From Raphanus sativus (Eukaryota > Streptophyta > Magnoliopsida > Brassicales > Brassicaceae), in contig NW_026615351.1 in the NCBI RefSeq assembly GCF_000801105.2, positions 1 through 64,000 of the forward strand: 64,000 nt of DNA, given 5' to 3'. The notes under the pieces were generated by a model, which was not told the origin of the DNA, searched no databases, and worked only from the letters and a program-made list of their open reading frames with translations. Positions 49,090 through 60,735 of this stretch are shown here, piece by piece. How positions within the stretch are numbered: position 1 is the first letter of the stretch; each line of letters starts with the position of its first letter. A program made the translations under genes and the position numbers.

Positions 49090-51308
49090 GAGCATGATTA
49101 TAGGGACATCTTAGAGTGTATCTTAGGTTTATTTAGATTAAATTAAAAAGACCAAACCACCTTTATGCTAAACTCGTCGCTTAATTAAGAGAAGGAGAGA
49201 GTGTATCTTATGGCCACGTGTTGAAAGGTGATTGGTGAGAGAAGAGGTGAAGCACGACATCGTTTTGTCTCTCTCACTTTTCTTTCTTTCTTTCTTTCTT
49301 TTTCTCTTCTTTCTCTCCTCTCCTCGGCGACACGAAAGGCGATTTGCTTCATCTCGGTGAATCTCCTCAACGAGACGGCGTCTCTGTTGGTAGCTCGTCT
49401 CGACGAAGGAGAACGACGTTTCCTCTAGCGGTTACTCTCCTCGACCAACGAAAACGGCGAGATTTCTCTCGTGGTGGCTCTCGGAGACGAAGAGACATCG
49501 GTAAATGCTTCTGCTCTGGATGATCGAAAGGTAAAGATGAGTTGAATTTGTTTCAAAGACAAACTATTTCATTCATGCATGTCTTTTTTGAATCGTGAAT
49601 CTTTAGAATGAACAAGCATCTGATTTGTTTTAATTTTTTGTGTATTTGTCTGTTGAGATGGATGATCAAGACCTCTGGATGATCAAGAGATGGCGAAACC
49701 TTGCTCTTTGTCAGACTCAGACAGAACCCCCACGATTTTTCATTAAGGTAAGACCTCTGTCTTTGATCATTTGAATAGAATAAAACCTGATATCTTTGCT
49801 CTGTTTAATTGGATAAACTATTGTCATTGCTAATGAATTTAGAGTCGTATAAAACATTCTTCTTTGCTCTGTTTGGTTTGGTAAATCTTTGTAGAGTTTT
49901 TAGTCTGTGGTTTGTCATATATGTCGCGATTGTAGTTGATTTTTACTTAAAGAATTCAACAGTAGTGGTAGGTTGTGATCAATGCATAGGTTTAGGTAAT
50001 AAATTGTATGCTTAAATATATATTGGTAGATTTAGGTAATAAATTTTATGGTTAGACTGAATTGAATGGTTTGTGTGAGGAATGGTGTTGTGTGATTAAT
50101 GGATTGTAGCTATATGTCAACTCGGTAGTGGTAGGTTGTGATCAATGCTTTGTGTGATGTCAAACACGGTTATAAACCGTGTACTTCTCTTCTTTCTTCT
50201 CCTCTGTCTTGAAAAAACAGTCTTCTTCTTCTTCCTTCTTCTCCACTTTCTCATCTTTGTCATTTTCTTTCTCTCATCTTCTATTCAATGGCTTACTTTC
50301 CTGGTTCTGGAACCGGTTCGTTAGTGGACTTACTTAGTTCACAAACCCAAACAGTTTCCTTCAGTAACTTTCCATCTGTAGCTAGTCTAGGAACCGAAGC
50401 TTCAAACCTTCATGGAGTCACTTCTGCTGCGCCAAAAGAACGAAGGAAATGGACACAAGAGGATGACATTGTTCTCATCAGCGCGTGGTTGAACACGAGT
50501 AAAGATCCTGTGGTGGCCAACGAGCAAAGAGCAGGAACCTTTTGGGAGCGATGGTATTTATCCTAAATGGGCAACTTTTATCCAATCTATACCACTTCCA
50601 CAAGGGCGGAAAGCAGTTTTATTTGCTAAAACTCAAGAAGCTGTCCGAAAAGATGTCGAGCGTGCTTTCGGAGTCTTGCAAGCACGATTTGCCATTGTCA
50701 AAAATCCAGCACGTTGTTGGGACATACTCAAGATTGGGAAGATTATGAGAGCATGTATCATACTCCATAATATGATAGTGGAAAACGAACGAGTTGATGG
50801 CACTCAATTCGACACTTCGGGTTTCCAACCGGGAGAAGACGGCGAAAGTTCAAGTGCCGATGACACCTTTTTCATAGATACCCCTCCAAGTATCTCCGAT
50901 CAAGATAGTGTTATAATAAGTATGCGTGATAAACCAATGCATCAACGACTAAAACGTGATTTGGTTGAACATATATGGCGTAAATTTGGACGTGATCAAC
51001 GCAACAACTAAACGTCGATGCCGCTTTTAGTAATCTTTATTTTCATGTTTTTATGTTGTTATTTTAAAATCTATTTTTAAAATGTTATGTTTAATTTTGT
51101 GTAATATAATAAAATAATTTTATCTTTAAAAATTGTTTAATTTAAATTTAATATTTTTTTATTGTTAAGAACTTTAATTAAAGAAACTACCTATAAATGA
51201 AAATAATTAGGTGTATCTTAATAATATATCTTAGCTTAATGATAATCATTAAAATAACATTAACTCCCACTTAAGATACAAATAAAGTTTCTACCTATAA
51301 ACATGCTC
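49090..51308 (+). mobile_element. PIF/Harbinger DNA transposon, internally deleted (2219 bp)
   Basis: Terminal inverted repeats GAGCATGATTATAGG (49090) and CCTATAAACATGCTC (ending 51308) match at 14 of 15 positions. Both ends are flanked by TAA (49087-49089 and 51309-51311), the 3-bp TWA duplication of this superfamily. Inside are the start of the MYB-like ORF1 and the end of the DDE transposase ORF2, with the middle lost. The 1.2-kb leader carries CT-rich tracts. The element cannot transpose on its own. Confidence 0.9.
50288..51011 (+). pseudogene. Fused remnant of PIF/Harbinger ORF1 and transposase
   Basis: From 50288 an ORF encodes MAYFPGSGTGSLVDLLSSQT and a trihelix/MYB-like block KERRKWTQEDDIVLISAWLN, the N-terminus of the accessory DNA-binding ORF1. 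After about 50550 the sequence becomes the C-terminal part of the transposase: DGIYPKWATFIQSI, then KDVERAFGVLQARFAIV, where the E of VERAFG is the third residue of the DDE triad, and IMRACIILHNMIVENER. The two parts are in different frames and everything between them is missing, including the first two catalytic Asp residues. The second part stays open from 50676 to 51011. It has no transposase activity. Confidence 0.88.
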
Positions 51309-51868
51309 TAAGGTTTCTTTTTAAGGGACCCACAGAAAAATCGACTGTCCTATGAAATTTGAAGGTCACATCTGGTTTGATCACGACTTGTCACTAAAGT
51401 ATTAATTCGGTATCACAAAAAGAATAATTGAATCTTTTTTATTTCAAAGTCGACCTGTAAAAATATTTGATCACTAGTCCACAATTTTGTTTTCTAGACT
51501 TTGTTCCTTCAATAGGTTGAACAGTACGTCGGTAACGAGTAATGACCACAACCACAACGCTTTCTAATAGGGACACGAGTTTCTACATGGGGATTATGTG
51601 GTTTACAATTTACTACTACTTATTGGTTTATTCACATGCAGTTGAATATAAGCATATACTTATACCTTTTACTACAAATATAATATCTAAACGGAATACA
51701 AATAAATATCAGAACCGACTTCTTTGCGTACACTTTGGAGATATTTAGGAGGTTTTATTGAATATTCTTGTATTTTAATGGAACTTACATGTAATCTATA
51801 CTCAAAGTTACATGCCAATTTATTTGATAAAATAGTCATAAGATAGTCATAAACATATTATCAAAGTA
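51309..51868. other. Spacer between PIF element and AAO4
   Basis: It contains the 3' UTR of AAO4 (just below 51869) and AT-rich sequence. Nothing else can be supported. Confidence 0.45.
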
Positions 51869-54800
51869 TTATTTTAAAGGATACGTTTTACATTCTAAGT
51901 ACTTCTCAACGCTGTCAATACCACAAAGATGCTTCACCACCGGCATAATCGCTGGAACCGGCAACTCAAAACCAACATCAGAATCGTCTCTTCGATCACC
52001 GTTAACGCACTTCCACGAAAAGTACTGCTTTCGAGCTTCTCTTATGGCTGACCTTGTAGCACAATGCACAGAAGTAGCCCCAAGCAACGGAGGTTCACCT
52101 GAAGCTGCATCATAAAGAAGTAGAAGACAGACAAGATTCAGCATTACAAAGAATAATCACAAGACTATAAACCTTTTAGAGGAGAAAAAAATAAAAAATA
52201 TAACTCATTTTGATTCTAGCTTTTTAAAAAAAACCTTTAGAGGAGAGAACACGGTTCTTGTGATGACCACTGTTGAGAATCTGAACGTTGAACTGTTTTG
52301 GGATTGTGTCTATTGTAGGGATTTTGTAGTCCCATGTGCCTTCTTGAATCACTAGCCCGTTCTCATCTGTTGTATACTCTTCATTCATGAAAAAACCTAT
52401 TCCTTGCACAAACGCTCCTTCAATCTTCTCAAGAAAAAAAAAGCCCAAATCAATCAACCTTACATGTAAACATTAATAAGTGACATTTATAACCTGTCCT
52501 AAATCAACAGCAGGATTAAGGCTTCTTCCACAGTCGTAAATAATATCTGATCTTATAATTTCTGTTCTTCCTGTCACAATGTCCACCTCCACCTACAAAC
52601 ACAGTATATGTTTACTTATTTAGTCTTTAAGATAACGGCTAATAAAAACTATCGGTTATAAGATTCACCTCACTAGCTCCAACTCCGTAGTTTAGATAAT
52701 CTGCAGAAGAGGACTCTGGTTTATAAAAAGTACGTGCTGATAAGTCCACAGATTGAGCATTTGCCTGCAGTTTTTGACATTATTAGTTTATACCTGACAT
52801 ATGACGAGAATGATGTTAAAAGGTTATACCTGTTGAATGAGCATGTCCCATGTCACCGATCTAGCGTTCTCCAGAATCTCATCCATGATAGCTCTCAGCC
52901 TCTCCACCAAGATGACACAGCAAAGCCTAACTGCTTCACAGCAGTTCTCCGATGTTGTGCTACCCGCAGTGTAACTGGTCTGAGTCATACTGAGCGTGTC
53001 GATCTGAAGAAGCCGTATTCTCTCAAGAAGATCTTGACTTCCTTCGCACTTGATCATACCAAGACCATAAGCCACCATCTGCTGCACCTTCGTCCATAGC
53101 CCTTGCCCCATCTCGATCCCCGCAATCTCGACCACGACCGAACCATCCCCCAAAATGCTCACTCTCCCTGGAGTCGGCCTATTCATAACGTGATAGACGA
53201 TTGGTACTCTAGAGATCCCCCTCTTGCGCCATACGTTACCAGCGTTAAACTCTTTCACCGATTCAGCTCTTCGCTTGAAATCTGAAGATATCTCCAGTTT
53301 GTCCCATAACAAAGGCAGAGTATATTCATCAGGCTCACCAGCAGATTCCGTATAAAACTTGCTGAGGCTTTCGTAAGTATGGAGGTTTATCCTTCTCACG
53401 ACATCCACGTCCATGTTCAGGGAACATGCTACATTCTCAACGATGGATTCGGCGATATATCCACCTTGTACCTCCCCGGGTGCCCTCAGAGACGTTCTGC
53501 TCGGACGGTTTGTCTTGCACACTTTGATGTCGAACGACAATGCACCCCAGTCGTATTTCTTCAGGGAGTTCACTATGTTCTTCGGCAGTATTGGACTTAC
53601 ATCCACATCTATCCCTGCGTCTATTAATATAGTTATCTCTAGTGCTGTGAGTTTACCGTCCGATGTGAAACCAACGCTGTAGGTTATTTTCATTGGATGC
53701 CTTCCTCCAACCATTATCATATCAGTCTTGCGGTTGAGGTAAATCCTCACAGGGCGCTGCAGTTTTTGTGCAGCAAGCGCACATGCTGTCGCAATCTGAA
53801 AATAAATTACCAAGTGGACAGGTCTCTTGTTACTTCTCTTAAATGGCTTAAATCAAGAAAAAAGAAAGATAGTTACTTACGGGCATTGACTTTATAGCTT
53901 TCCCACCAAAGCCACCTCCAAGTCTTCTGGTGATGACTCGCACGTTGTTCTCTGCGATGCCAAGACATGTAGCAATCGCTGCTTGTGTGTACTCGGATGC
54001 TTGAGTTGAACTGTAAACCACTAGATATCTGTCTTCGTCTGGGAAGGCAAGTGCTGTTTGTGTCTCCATATAGAAGAAGTACTGTGACTCGAGTCTCAAC
54101 TGCATAACCGAATGTTTTTAAGAGTTTCCTTTTTAATAGATCGAAATGAAGAGAGAAAGAGAGTTCCTATACCTCTACTGAGCGTAACTTGCGATCAGCT
54201 TCAGCCATTCCTTCTGAAACATCGCCAACGGGTTCGGGTTGATACTGGGAAGGAACCTCAAAAAGGCTGGACCTGTTGACCGCATCCTCCACAGATAATA
54301 CTGGTGCTTCTACGTTCTTTAAATCGTACTCAACTACTGCCAGCTTTACTGCCAAATCTGCATGTTTTTGTGTGTCCGCAACCTGAGAGGTCACCAAAAA
54401 TGGACTAAAATTCAAAAATACGATAAAAAAGACTTTGAATTACAATTATTAATATTCTATTTTTCTTAGTATTCTCTTTGGAGTTCAGTGTATCACAAAA
54501 AGGAAGACGTTAGAATGGACTTACCACAAGAGCAATGATCTGTCCAGCACATGTAGTAACTTCATCTGCAAAGAGAAGCCCTGTGCCAAACATGGATATG
54601 TAACCAACGTTTTGCCCCGCTTGAGGAATATCCTTGAAAGTAATAACTGCCAAAACTCCGACCGGTGCCACATTTCCTCTGAAACCAACGCTCTTTATCC
54701 TAGCCAATGCCTTTGTGCTATAAATGAATGCTCCATGTAGACTATTGGGTAAGGACGGAATATCATCAACGTAAACAGCTTCACCTGAAAAAAAAAACAG

Positions 54801-57237
54801 ACGATCATGTCATGAAAACACATAATAACCAAAGATCTAAAAACACATAATACAAAAAAAATTGTGTTATTAAAAAACAATAAAAGTAGTACTAACCAGC
54901 TGCCTGCATTTCAGCTCCATATTTGATAATGGCTTCACCAACAGGGTGAAACTCTTTACTTTCAAACACCTGCTGTGCAGATGACAGCGAAGGCAGAGAT
55001 AACGTTGGATCGACGTGCCCGTCAATATGCTTTCTCTCTGAATCCCAGCTGCCACTCTCGATCAGAGGATAGAGAAAATCAAAGAGAAACCCAGCGGCCA
55101 GGCTTTTCTTATACTCAGTGTATGAGGTATCTATGCCGGGCACTATGATCCCTTTGAGTAACTTCACAGCTTCAAATAAAACACTGTGGCTGAGCAATTT
55201 ACCCGTCAGGAAATCCTCAACCTCCCTCGCCCTGATTGAGTGATACCCACCAAAAGAACCAAACGCCAAGAGGCATTTGTCCACGGTGATGCCTCTTGAC
55301 GTGGCATCACCTTGAGAGACTACGGCTAAGAAAGCAGCGTTGAGATAAGGCAATGCACTTCCGAGAGGGCGAGGTGCAGCTCGATAGCTTTCGAAAAGCA
55401 AACCAGTGGTGGTGGAAGAAGCAGCAATAGTCCAGCTAGGAATCTGAACCTTTAAAAGAACAGTGTTAGTGTCTATTATTGGAGGCGACACAAGAAACTC
55501 ACAGATCCTCTGCTTCTCGTGTCTCCCAGCAGTATTCATCAGATGCACAGATGCATCTGCAGCGAGCAAAAGTGTGGTTATGTCAGAAGGAAAGTTTTTG
55601 CTCTGTGCCATCACCAGATTACCACCTATACTCCCTGAGTTTCTGATGAAATGGTTAGCCACCTTCTCCATATGAATACCTATTTTCTTGAAAACATAAC
55701 CAAAAGTATCTTCATCCATCAAAGCATCAATAACTTTAGATATGGTAACAACTGCACCAATTTCGATTCCTCTGTCATCTTTCTTGATCATTGACATCTC
55801 TGGAATGTGGCTGATATCAATATATCTACTATATTGCTTCACTTCCTTGTAGTAACCTGTTCCCGTGTTACCAACAACTAGTTTCACCAAACCTCTATCA
55901 CCGCCAGAGTTGCTTGTCGCCAAAATCTCCTGAAGCTCCTCGATGCTACCAGGAGTGCTCCAATGATACCTCATCTGATCCAAAACATTACGTTGACGCT
56001 TTATCTTTGCCTTCAAGAAGTCTGGAAAAGCCACAAGATCTTTATCAGGATGGTAAGGAGGAAGTTTCTTCAGCATCTCTTCTCTGCTTTCCCCTTTCCT
56101 CCAGAAAGAGTTGAAACCCAAATCCTCTATGTCGACATCTGCAGCAAAGCTCTTGCAAGCATCAGCAATGGGACGATAGCCGGTGCAGCGACAGAGGTTT
56201 CCGGAAATAGACTTCTCTGCTGCAGAAGCAGTGAGGTAGACCAGAGGAGTTTGTGAGTTGTGTGCGTTTGAAAGAGCGGAGTAGAGAGAGATGCACATCC
56301 CCGGGGTGCAAAAACCACACTGTGAGGCATGGAACCCGGCGAATCTTTTGTGAATTGGGTGGAAACCTTTTTCAGTGTTTCCTAGTCCGTCGGATGTGGT
56401 TATGGAACACAGATTTATGCTGCAAAGAAGGGTGAGGCAAGAGTTTATAGAATACTCCTCGACTTTGTCTAACACTGGATCATATTTTGATAGAATCACG
56501 ATGCAAGCACCACAACCCCCTGCATGAAAAATATAACTGAGTCATCGAGTGAAACACACACGCACACAACTCAAAAATACTCAGTTCTATGATAACATGA
56601 AACAGAGGGAAAAAACATGCTCAGTTTAGTTCTATTCTCAGTTTGAACATGAACACCAAACGCCATCAACGCATAGGGATCGACTTTCGTCAACTCAAAA
56701 ATACTCAGTTCTATGATAACATGAAACAGAGGAAAAAAACATGCTCAGTTTAGTTCTATTCTCAGTTTGAACATGAACACCAAACGCCATTAACGCATAG
56801 GGATTGACTTTCGAAACGGAAATAGCAAGTAGACATCGATTATAACAATTTAGTTCAAACAATAAAATCATGACTTATATTTTCTGGAGACCCAAGTTGT
56901 GATCCTGCAAACTCATGGAAATTGAAGAGCCTTCATATATAAGCACAAGAAGCTTCTAGACATGAACGTGAGGTTCCATCATAAAAGTGCATGATACAAA
57001 CCGAATAAAAGCAACTTGAGGTTCAAACATAGATATAAACCGAATAAAAGCAAAAAAAAGATAACAACATTCATTAAAAAATGAAAAGTGTATGTGTGTA
57101 CCTTCGCCACAGCTGAGCTTGAGGCTCTTAAAGGGAGTGTTGGAACGCAAGAACTCAAGCAAAGTAGTAGAAGGATGAACTAAAAAGACTTCAAATTTCT
57201 CTCCGTTAACAGCAAACACCAAATCTTGACACGCCAT
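51869..57237 (-). CDS. AAO4: Aldehyde oxidase (AAO4-like molybdoflavoenzyme)
   Basis: This cytosolic molybdenum-cofactor enzyme oxidises aldehydes to acids with release of H2O2; Arabidopsis AAO4 makes benzoic acid from benzaldehyde in siliques. Ten exons in transcript order: 57237-57102, 56519-54897, 54784-54525, 54382-54173, 54099-53881, 53795-52830, 52764-52669, 52592-52494, 52424-52235, 52104-51869, giving 1344 aa with correct phases. Domain order is as in xanthine oxidases: plant-type [2Fe-2S] (LSCGEGGCGACIVILSKYDP), a second [2Fe-2S] (CGFCTPGMC, NLCRCTGYRP), the FAD domain (VGNTGTGYYKE, RNSGSIGGNLVMAQ), then the Mo-binding part (RRLGGGFGGKA, LRAPGEVQGGYIAE, GEPPLLGATS with the probable catalytic Glu). 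No stop or frameshift is seen. Intron 1 holds a 124-bp tandem duplication. Position fits At1g04580; other AAO paralogues cannot be excluded from sequence alone. Confidence 0.93.
56568..56813. repeat. 124-bp tandem duplication in AAO4 intron 1
   Basis: Two units, 56568-56691 and 56692-56813, differ at only a few positions (for example CATCAACG versus CATTAACG). The high similarity points to a recent event. Confidence 0.9.
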
Positions 57238-57868
57238 TTTCTTGCCAAACTAAACCAAGGACGAGAAATAATTAGCTGCATGAGTAAGAAAACTCTGAAA
57301 AAGAGACAAAAAGAATAGCTAACCTTTTCTAGGAACCGCGAGAGTGGTGATTGAAAAAACAGCTTCTTTATAGTGTGTGTGTGACTGACACATAGCAATT
57401 TCGACACGATATGGAGCATGAAAAAATGGGAAAGTGGACACTTAAGCTTATCTAAACAAGTCAACAGTAAACGTCAGTTCTAATAATAGAAGAGTTCGCA
57501 ACGTATAGGTGAGTAACAACGCGATGCCGTATCAAGAGGTGGTGATGGTAAGAGACGGTTTGCAGTTTAAAACTTAAAAAGACTATCTAAAATGAGAAAA
57601 GTTCCATTTCAATGGGATTCTAGTGTTGACTAGGAGACAAGGAGTTGCTCTCTCTCTTTCGCTGCTTACCTAAACTGCGACTTTAGGTGTTGCTTAGTGT
57701 CTGAGCAACTTTTGCTCTTGAGTGCGTAGCCATCAATGGATTATATATGGAACCGAAGCATCTATTGTGACGTATAAAACTTAAAAAGGCAAAAATATGT
57801 TCTAGTTCAGTCGATACAATACTACTATAGTATACTAGTGCGTACACAACTTTTGCTCCATGTTCGGA
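57238..57868. promoter_or_regulatory. AAO4 promoter and EMB2748 3' end
   Basis: Upstream of AAO4 on the minus strand; the far end is the EMB2748 3' UTR. A GT-rich/CA-rich tract lies at about 57375-57395. No clear motif beyond scattered TTGAC cores. Confidence 0.4.
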
Positions 57869-60215
57869 TCATTTCTCAGTGGCAGCTTCTGATTCTTGGT
57901 GACTCTCCACATTCTCTTCGATCCCTTCTTGTAACTCATCTTCTGCTGCGTCCTCTGTGGTTGCTTCAGTATTCATCACTCCTGAAATAATAATAAAAAA
58001 AACTAACCTGTTACAAATCACGCGGTTTTGTGCAAGAAAATATCAATGGCTTTAGATGGTTGAGGATATTAGTTCATGTGCCAACTCAGCTCATGTACCT
58101 GGTTTCTTCTTCTTCCTTGAAGATCTTCTTGATTTATCATCCGATGCTGTACCGAGAAACAGATTGCTATATTTAGTCAATACTCTTTCTTTCTCCTCGA
58201 GCATTCCTAAAAGCTCGTAAGCGTCCGCCACTGACTGCACAATCTTTTTATCCGTAGGCTTACGTCCATAACTCTCTAGATCCTTAAACAGCTTCATAAC
58301 CCACAACACAAGATCAAGGTTAGCGCAAGGACATAATACCTTACTCGCTCAGTTAAGTATTATCTTCCATTTAGTGTTGGTCTCAGTGACGAGGAACTAA
58401 AGCCAAGAAGATAATTGCAAATATAGCAAGGAAAAGAAAAAAAAAACCTTAACAAGTTCTTGTAACATATTGCTCCGGAGATATATGCGAATCATTTGTA
58501 AGCATAACTGCCAAGGTACGGAATGTAGATCATTCCCTATTTTCTTACGCCAGATTGCATGCGCCTCTTCTACCCTACGATCCATATCTAATGCCCGTAT
58601 CAACTGTCCATATGTCCCCATCGTGTTACCTTGTCCCTTACTTAGAATCCACTTTATTACCTACAAGACATTAAACATGAGAAAAAAATAAAAATCTCTT
58701 CCAGATTCTTTTCTACCTTTTTCAGTCACTATAAACTAGAGGATATGTGCTTCGGTGTTTGATTATTCACGGTTTCATGAGTCTCAAATAGGAGAAAAGA
58801 AGGGAGATGCATTAAGGTGAGACACATACCTGAACCATTCGATGCCATTGATGTTCCTTTTCAAGAATAGCTATTACTCTTTTGAGGGAAGCAATAGGGA
58901 AATTGCGTTCCCAAGCCACCCAAGCATCCAGAGCTCCATAGACAGCCTCTTTGTTATCTTCGATATCAAGAAGCTGCAGTTTGTACAGATAAGCCAACGA
59001 CAATACAAACAAGCAACCATTAGTAAAGGCAAACGGCATATCTGAGAAATTTGAACCTTTTGTTTTTAGCTTACAGTATTCACAAGAAACTTTATTTTAT
59101 CCTTCTTGGGTATGTTCTCCCCAGTTTGATGCGTCCTAGTGGTTTTAGCTTTTTCCTCCTCAACATCTTGCTCATCCTACATCAAGATGAAAAATACGGA
59201 TCTCGTTACTGACAAGTAACACAAGAATAAACAATGAGAGACACAATCTTTAGGAAATTGCTAACCAAAAAAGTATATGGATCAAAGAAATTTATTTTTG
59301 ATTATTAGAAATGTCAGTTCTATATTTGACTATACGAATCTACTGAGAGCTACAGGCGCCACTAAATGAGGATTCAAACATTTCAGGAGAATATTTTACG
59401 CACGTGGCTTAGCTTATATTATATATGTAGTTGAATATCTATAAAGACCTGCTAGGGAAACAAAACACAAAGCCAAATCTCCTCCAGTGTAGTGTATTAC
59501 GTATATCACACCTCAGTTTCCAGAGAAGGTGTATGAGATGCATGGGAATCAGCCACAAACTGATAGCTCATCGATTGGACCCTTAGAAAAACGGGCTTGT
59601 TTGTTTGATTGACCTGAGTGAGATATAGCACAATGAGAGATGTATACCCCAATAGAATCTTTAAAAAAAAGGTGAAAACTTACCCCGAGAAGAATATGAT
59701 GAAATGGACTTGTAAGCACACCACCAGCACTACGAATAGCTATATGAAGATGATTACTGGAAAAAAAAAAATGGTAAAAGCAGCAGAGGCTCTGAAAAGA
59801 ATCATAACTAATTAACCCAAATCAAAGCATTATACCTTACTCCATTGAAATGAGGAAACATTCCTTGCTCACCTGTTACAACAAATAACTTTCAAAAATT
59901 AATAGAATTCACCATGTTTTTTTTTTTTTTAAATCATGCTATAGAGAGATACCGAATGTTTATAACTAAGATTCAAAACCACTTTTAACAAATCAGATCC
60001 AAGTTCCAACTCATTTTTTAACAGAATGATGTTGACAACTCTCTGCTATTATCTTCAGAGTGTATATTCATCAGCAAATACTAACCATTACATCCTCCGG
60101 TGAAGAGGTTTCGCGCGGAAGAAACAGTAGCTAACGGCGCCGTTAGGTTTCCGGTTGCTCTAGCAACTGCGCGTTTCAGAGGCGTTTTAGGGATAAGAGA
60201 ACTGAAACCCGCCAT
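57869..60215 (-). pseudogene. EMB2748: EMB2748-like (PPR-like) protein gene with probable one-base insertion
   Basis: Nine exons in transcript order: 60215-60086, 59872-59836, 59756-59684, 59614-59512, 59176-59075, 58973-58830, 58660-58448, 58291-58099, 57981-57869. Read with one base removed they give 368 aa, starting MAGFSSLIPKTPLKRAVARA, a likely organelle-targeting peptide. The middle carries PPR-like helices (VKWILSKGQGNTMGTYGQLI, RALDMDRRVEEAHAIW, ESYGRKPTDKKIVQSV). The C-terminus is acidic. In Arabidopsis the gene at this place (At1g04590, EMB2748) is required for embryo development. Exon 4 has length 103, not a multiple of three, although its flanking exons demand phase 0 at both ends. 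The run GGGG on the transcript strand (59580-59583) breaks the frame: VNQTNKPVFLR precedes it and QSMSYQFVADSH follows in another frame. Three G residues would restore one open frame. An unrecognised splice choice is possible but I found none. Confidence 0.75.
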
Positions 60216-60288
60216 CGGAGTGTCGGACGGAGGAGAAGGAAGCCGGAGGCGGAAATGGGGTTTCTGAAAACGTTATTAATCTTAGAAC

Positions 60289-60361
60289 GATAGGCCCATT
60301 TGTATAAAATGATAGGCCCATTATGATAAAACGATAGGTCCATTTGGATAAAACGATAGGA
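60289..60361. repeat. 22-bp tandem repeat carrying site II motifs upstream of EMB2748
   Basis: GATAGG starts at 60289, 60311, 60333 and 60355, an exact 22-base period. The unit is close to GATAGGCCCATTTGTATAAA. Two units contain GGCCCAT and the third the variant GGTCCAT; the fourth is partial. GGCCCA is the site II element of many housekeeping and organelle-protein genes, and this sits about 75 bp upstream of the EMB2748 ATG. Confidence 0.85.
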
Positions 60362-60407
60362 GAACCGTGAGCAATCTTTCAGCTCTCGACCAAAATAAGC
60401 CCAAATG

Positions 60408-60604
60408 GATCAAAACATGCTCAGCTAATTTAAGTGTGTTCAGAGATTACTAGTTGCCTTAATCTGATGAATAGAGATTGCAGCAAAATAAAAAGATTGT
60501 TTAGCTCCATAGTGGATCAAACATCCTCAGCTAAGTGTGTTCAGATTACTATCTGATGAATAGAGATTACATTAAAATAAAGCTTGTTGTTTAGCTCCAT
60601 AGTG
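60408..60604. repeat. Tandem duplication between EMB2748 and the F-box gene
   Basis: Two adjacent copies, 60408-60513 and 60514-60604, share GGATCAAA, CTCAGCTAA, AAGTGTGTTCAG, ATCTGATGAATAGAGATT and TTTAGCTCCATAGT in order. The second copy is about 15 bp shorter. Confidence 0.85.
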
Positions 60605-60735
60605 TATGAAGTATGAACCATTGAACAAGAGGAAACATGATCAAATACAAACCGAAGATAACTAATATTAAAATAAAAAAACAATATATAGAACCATTAT
60701 AAAGATGAGGCCTCAGTCACACAGTCCTCGGACAC

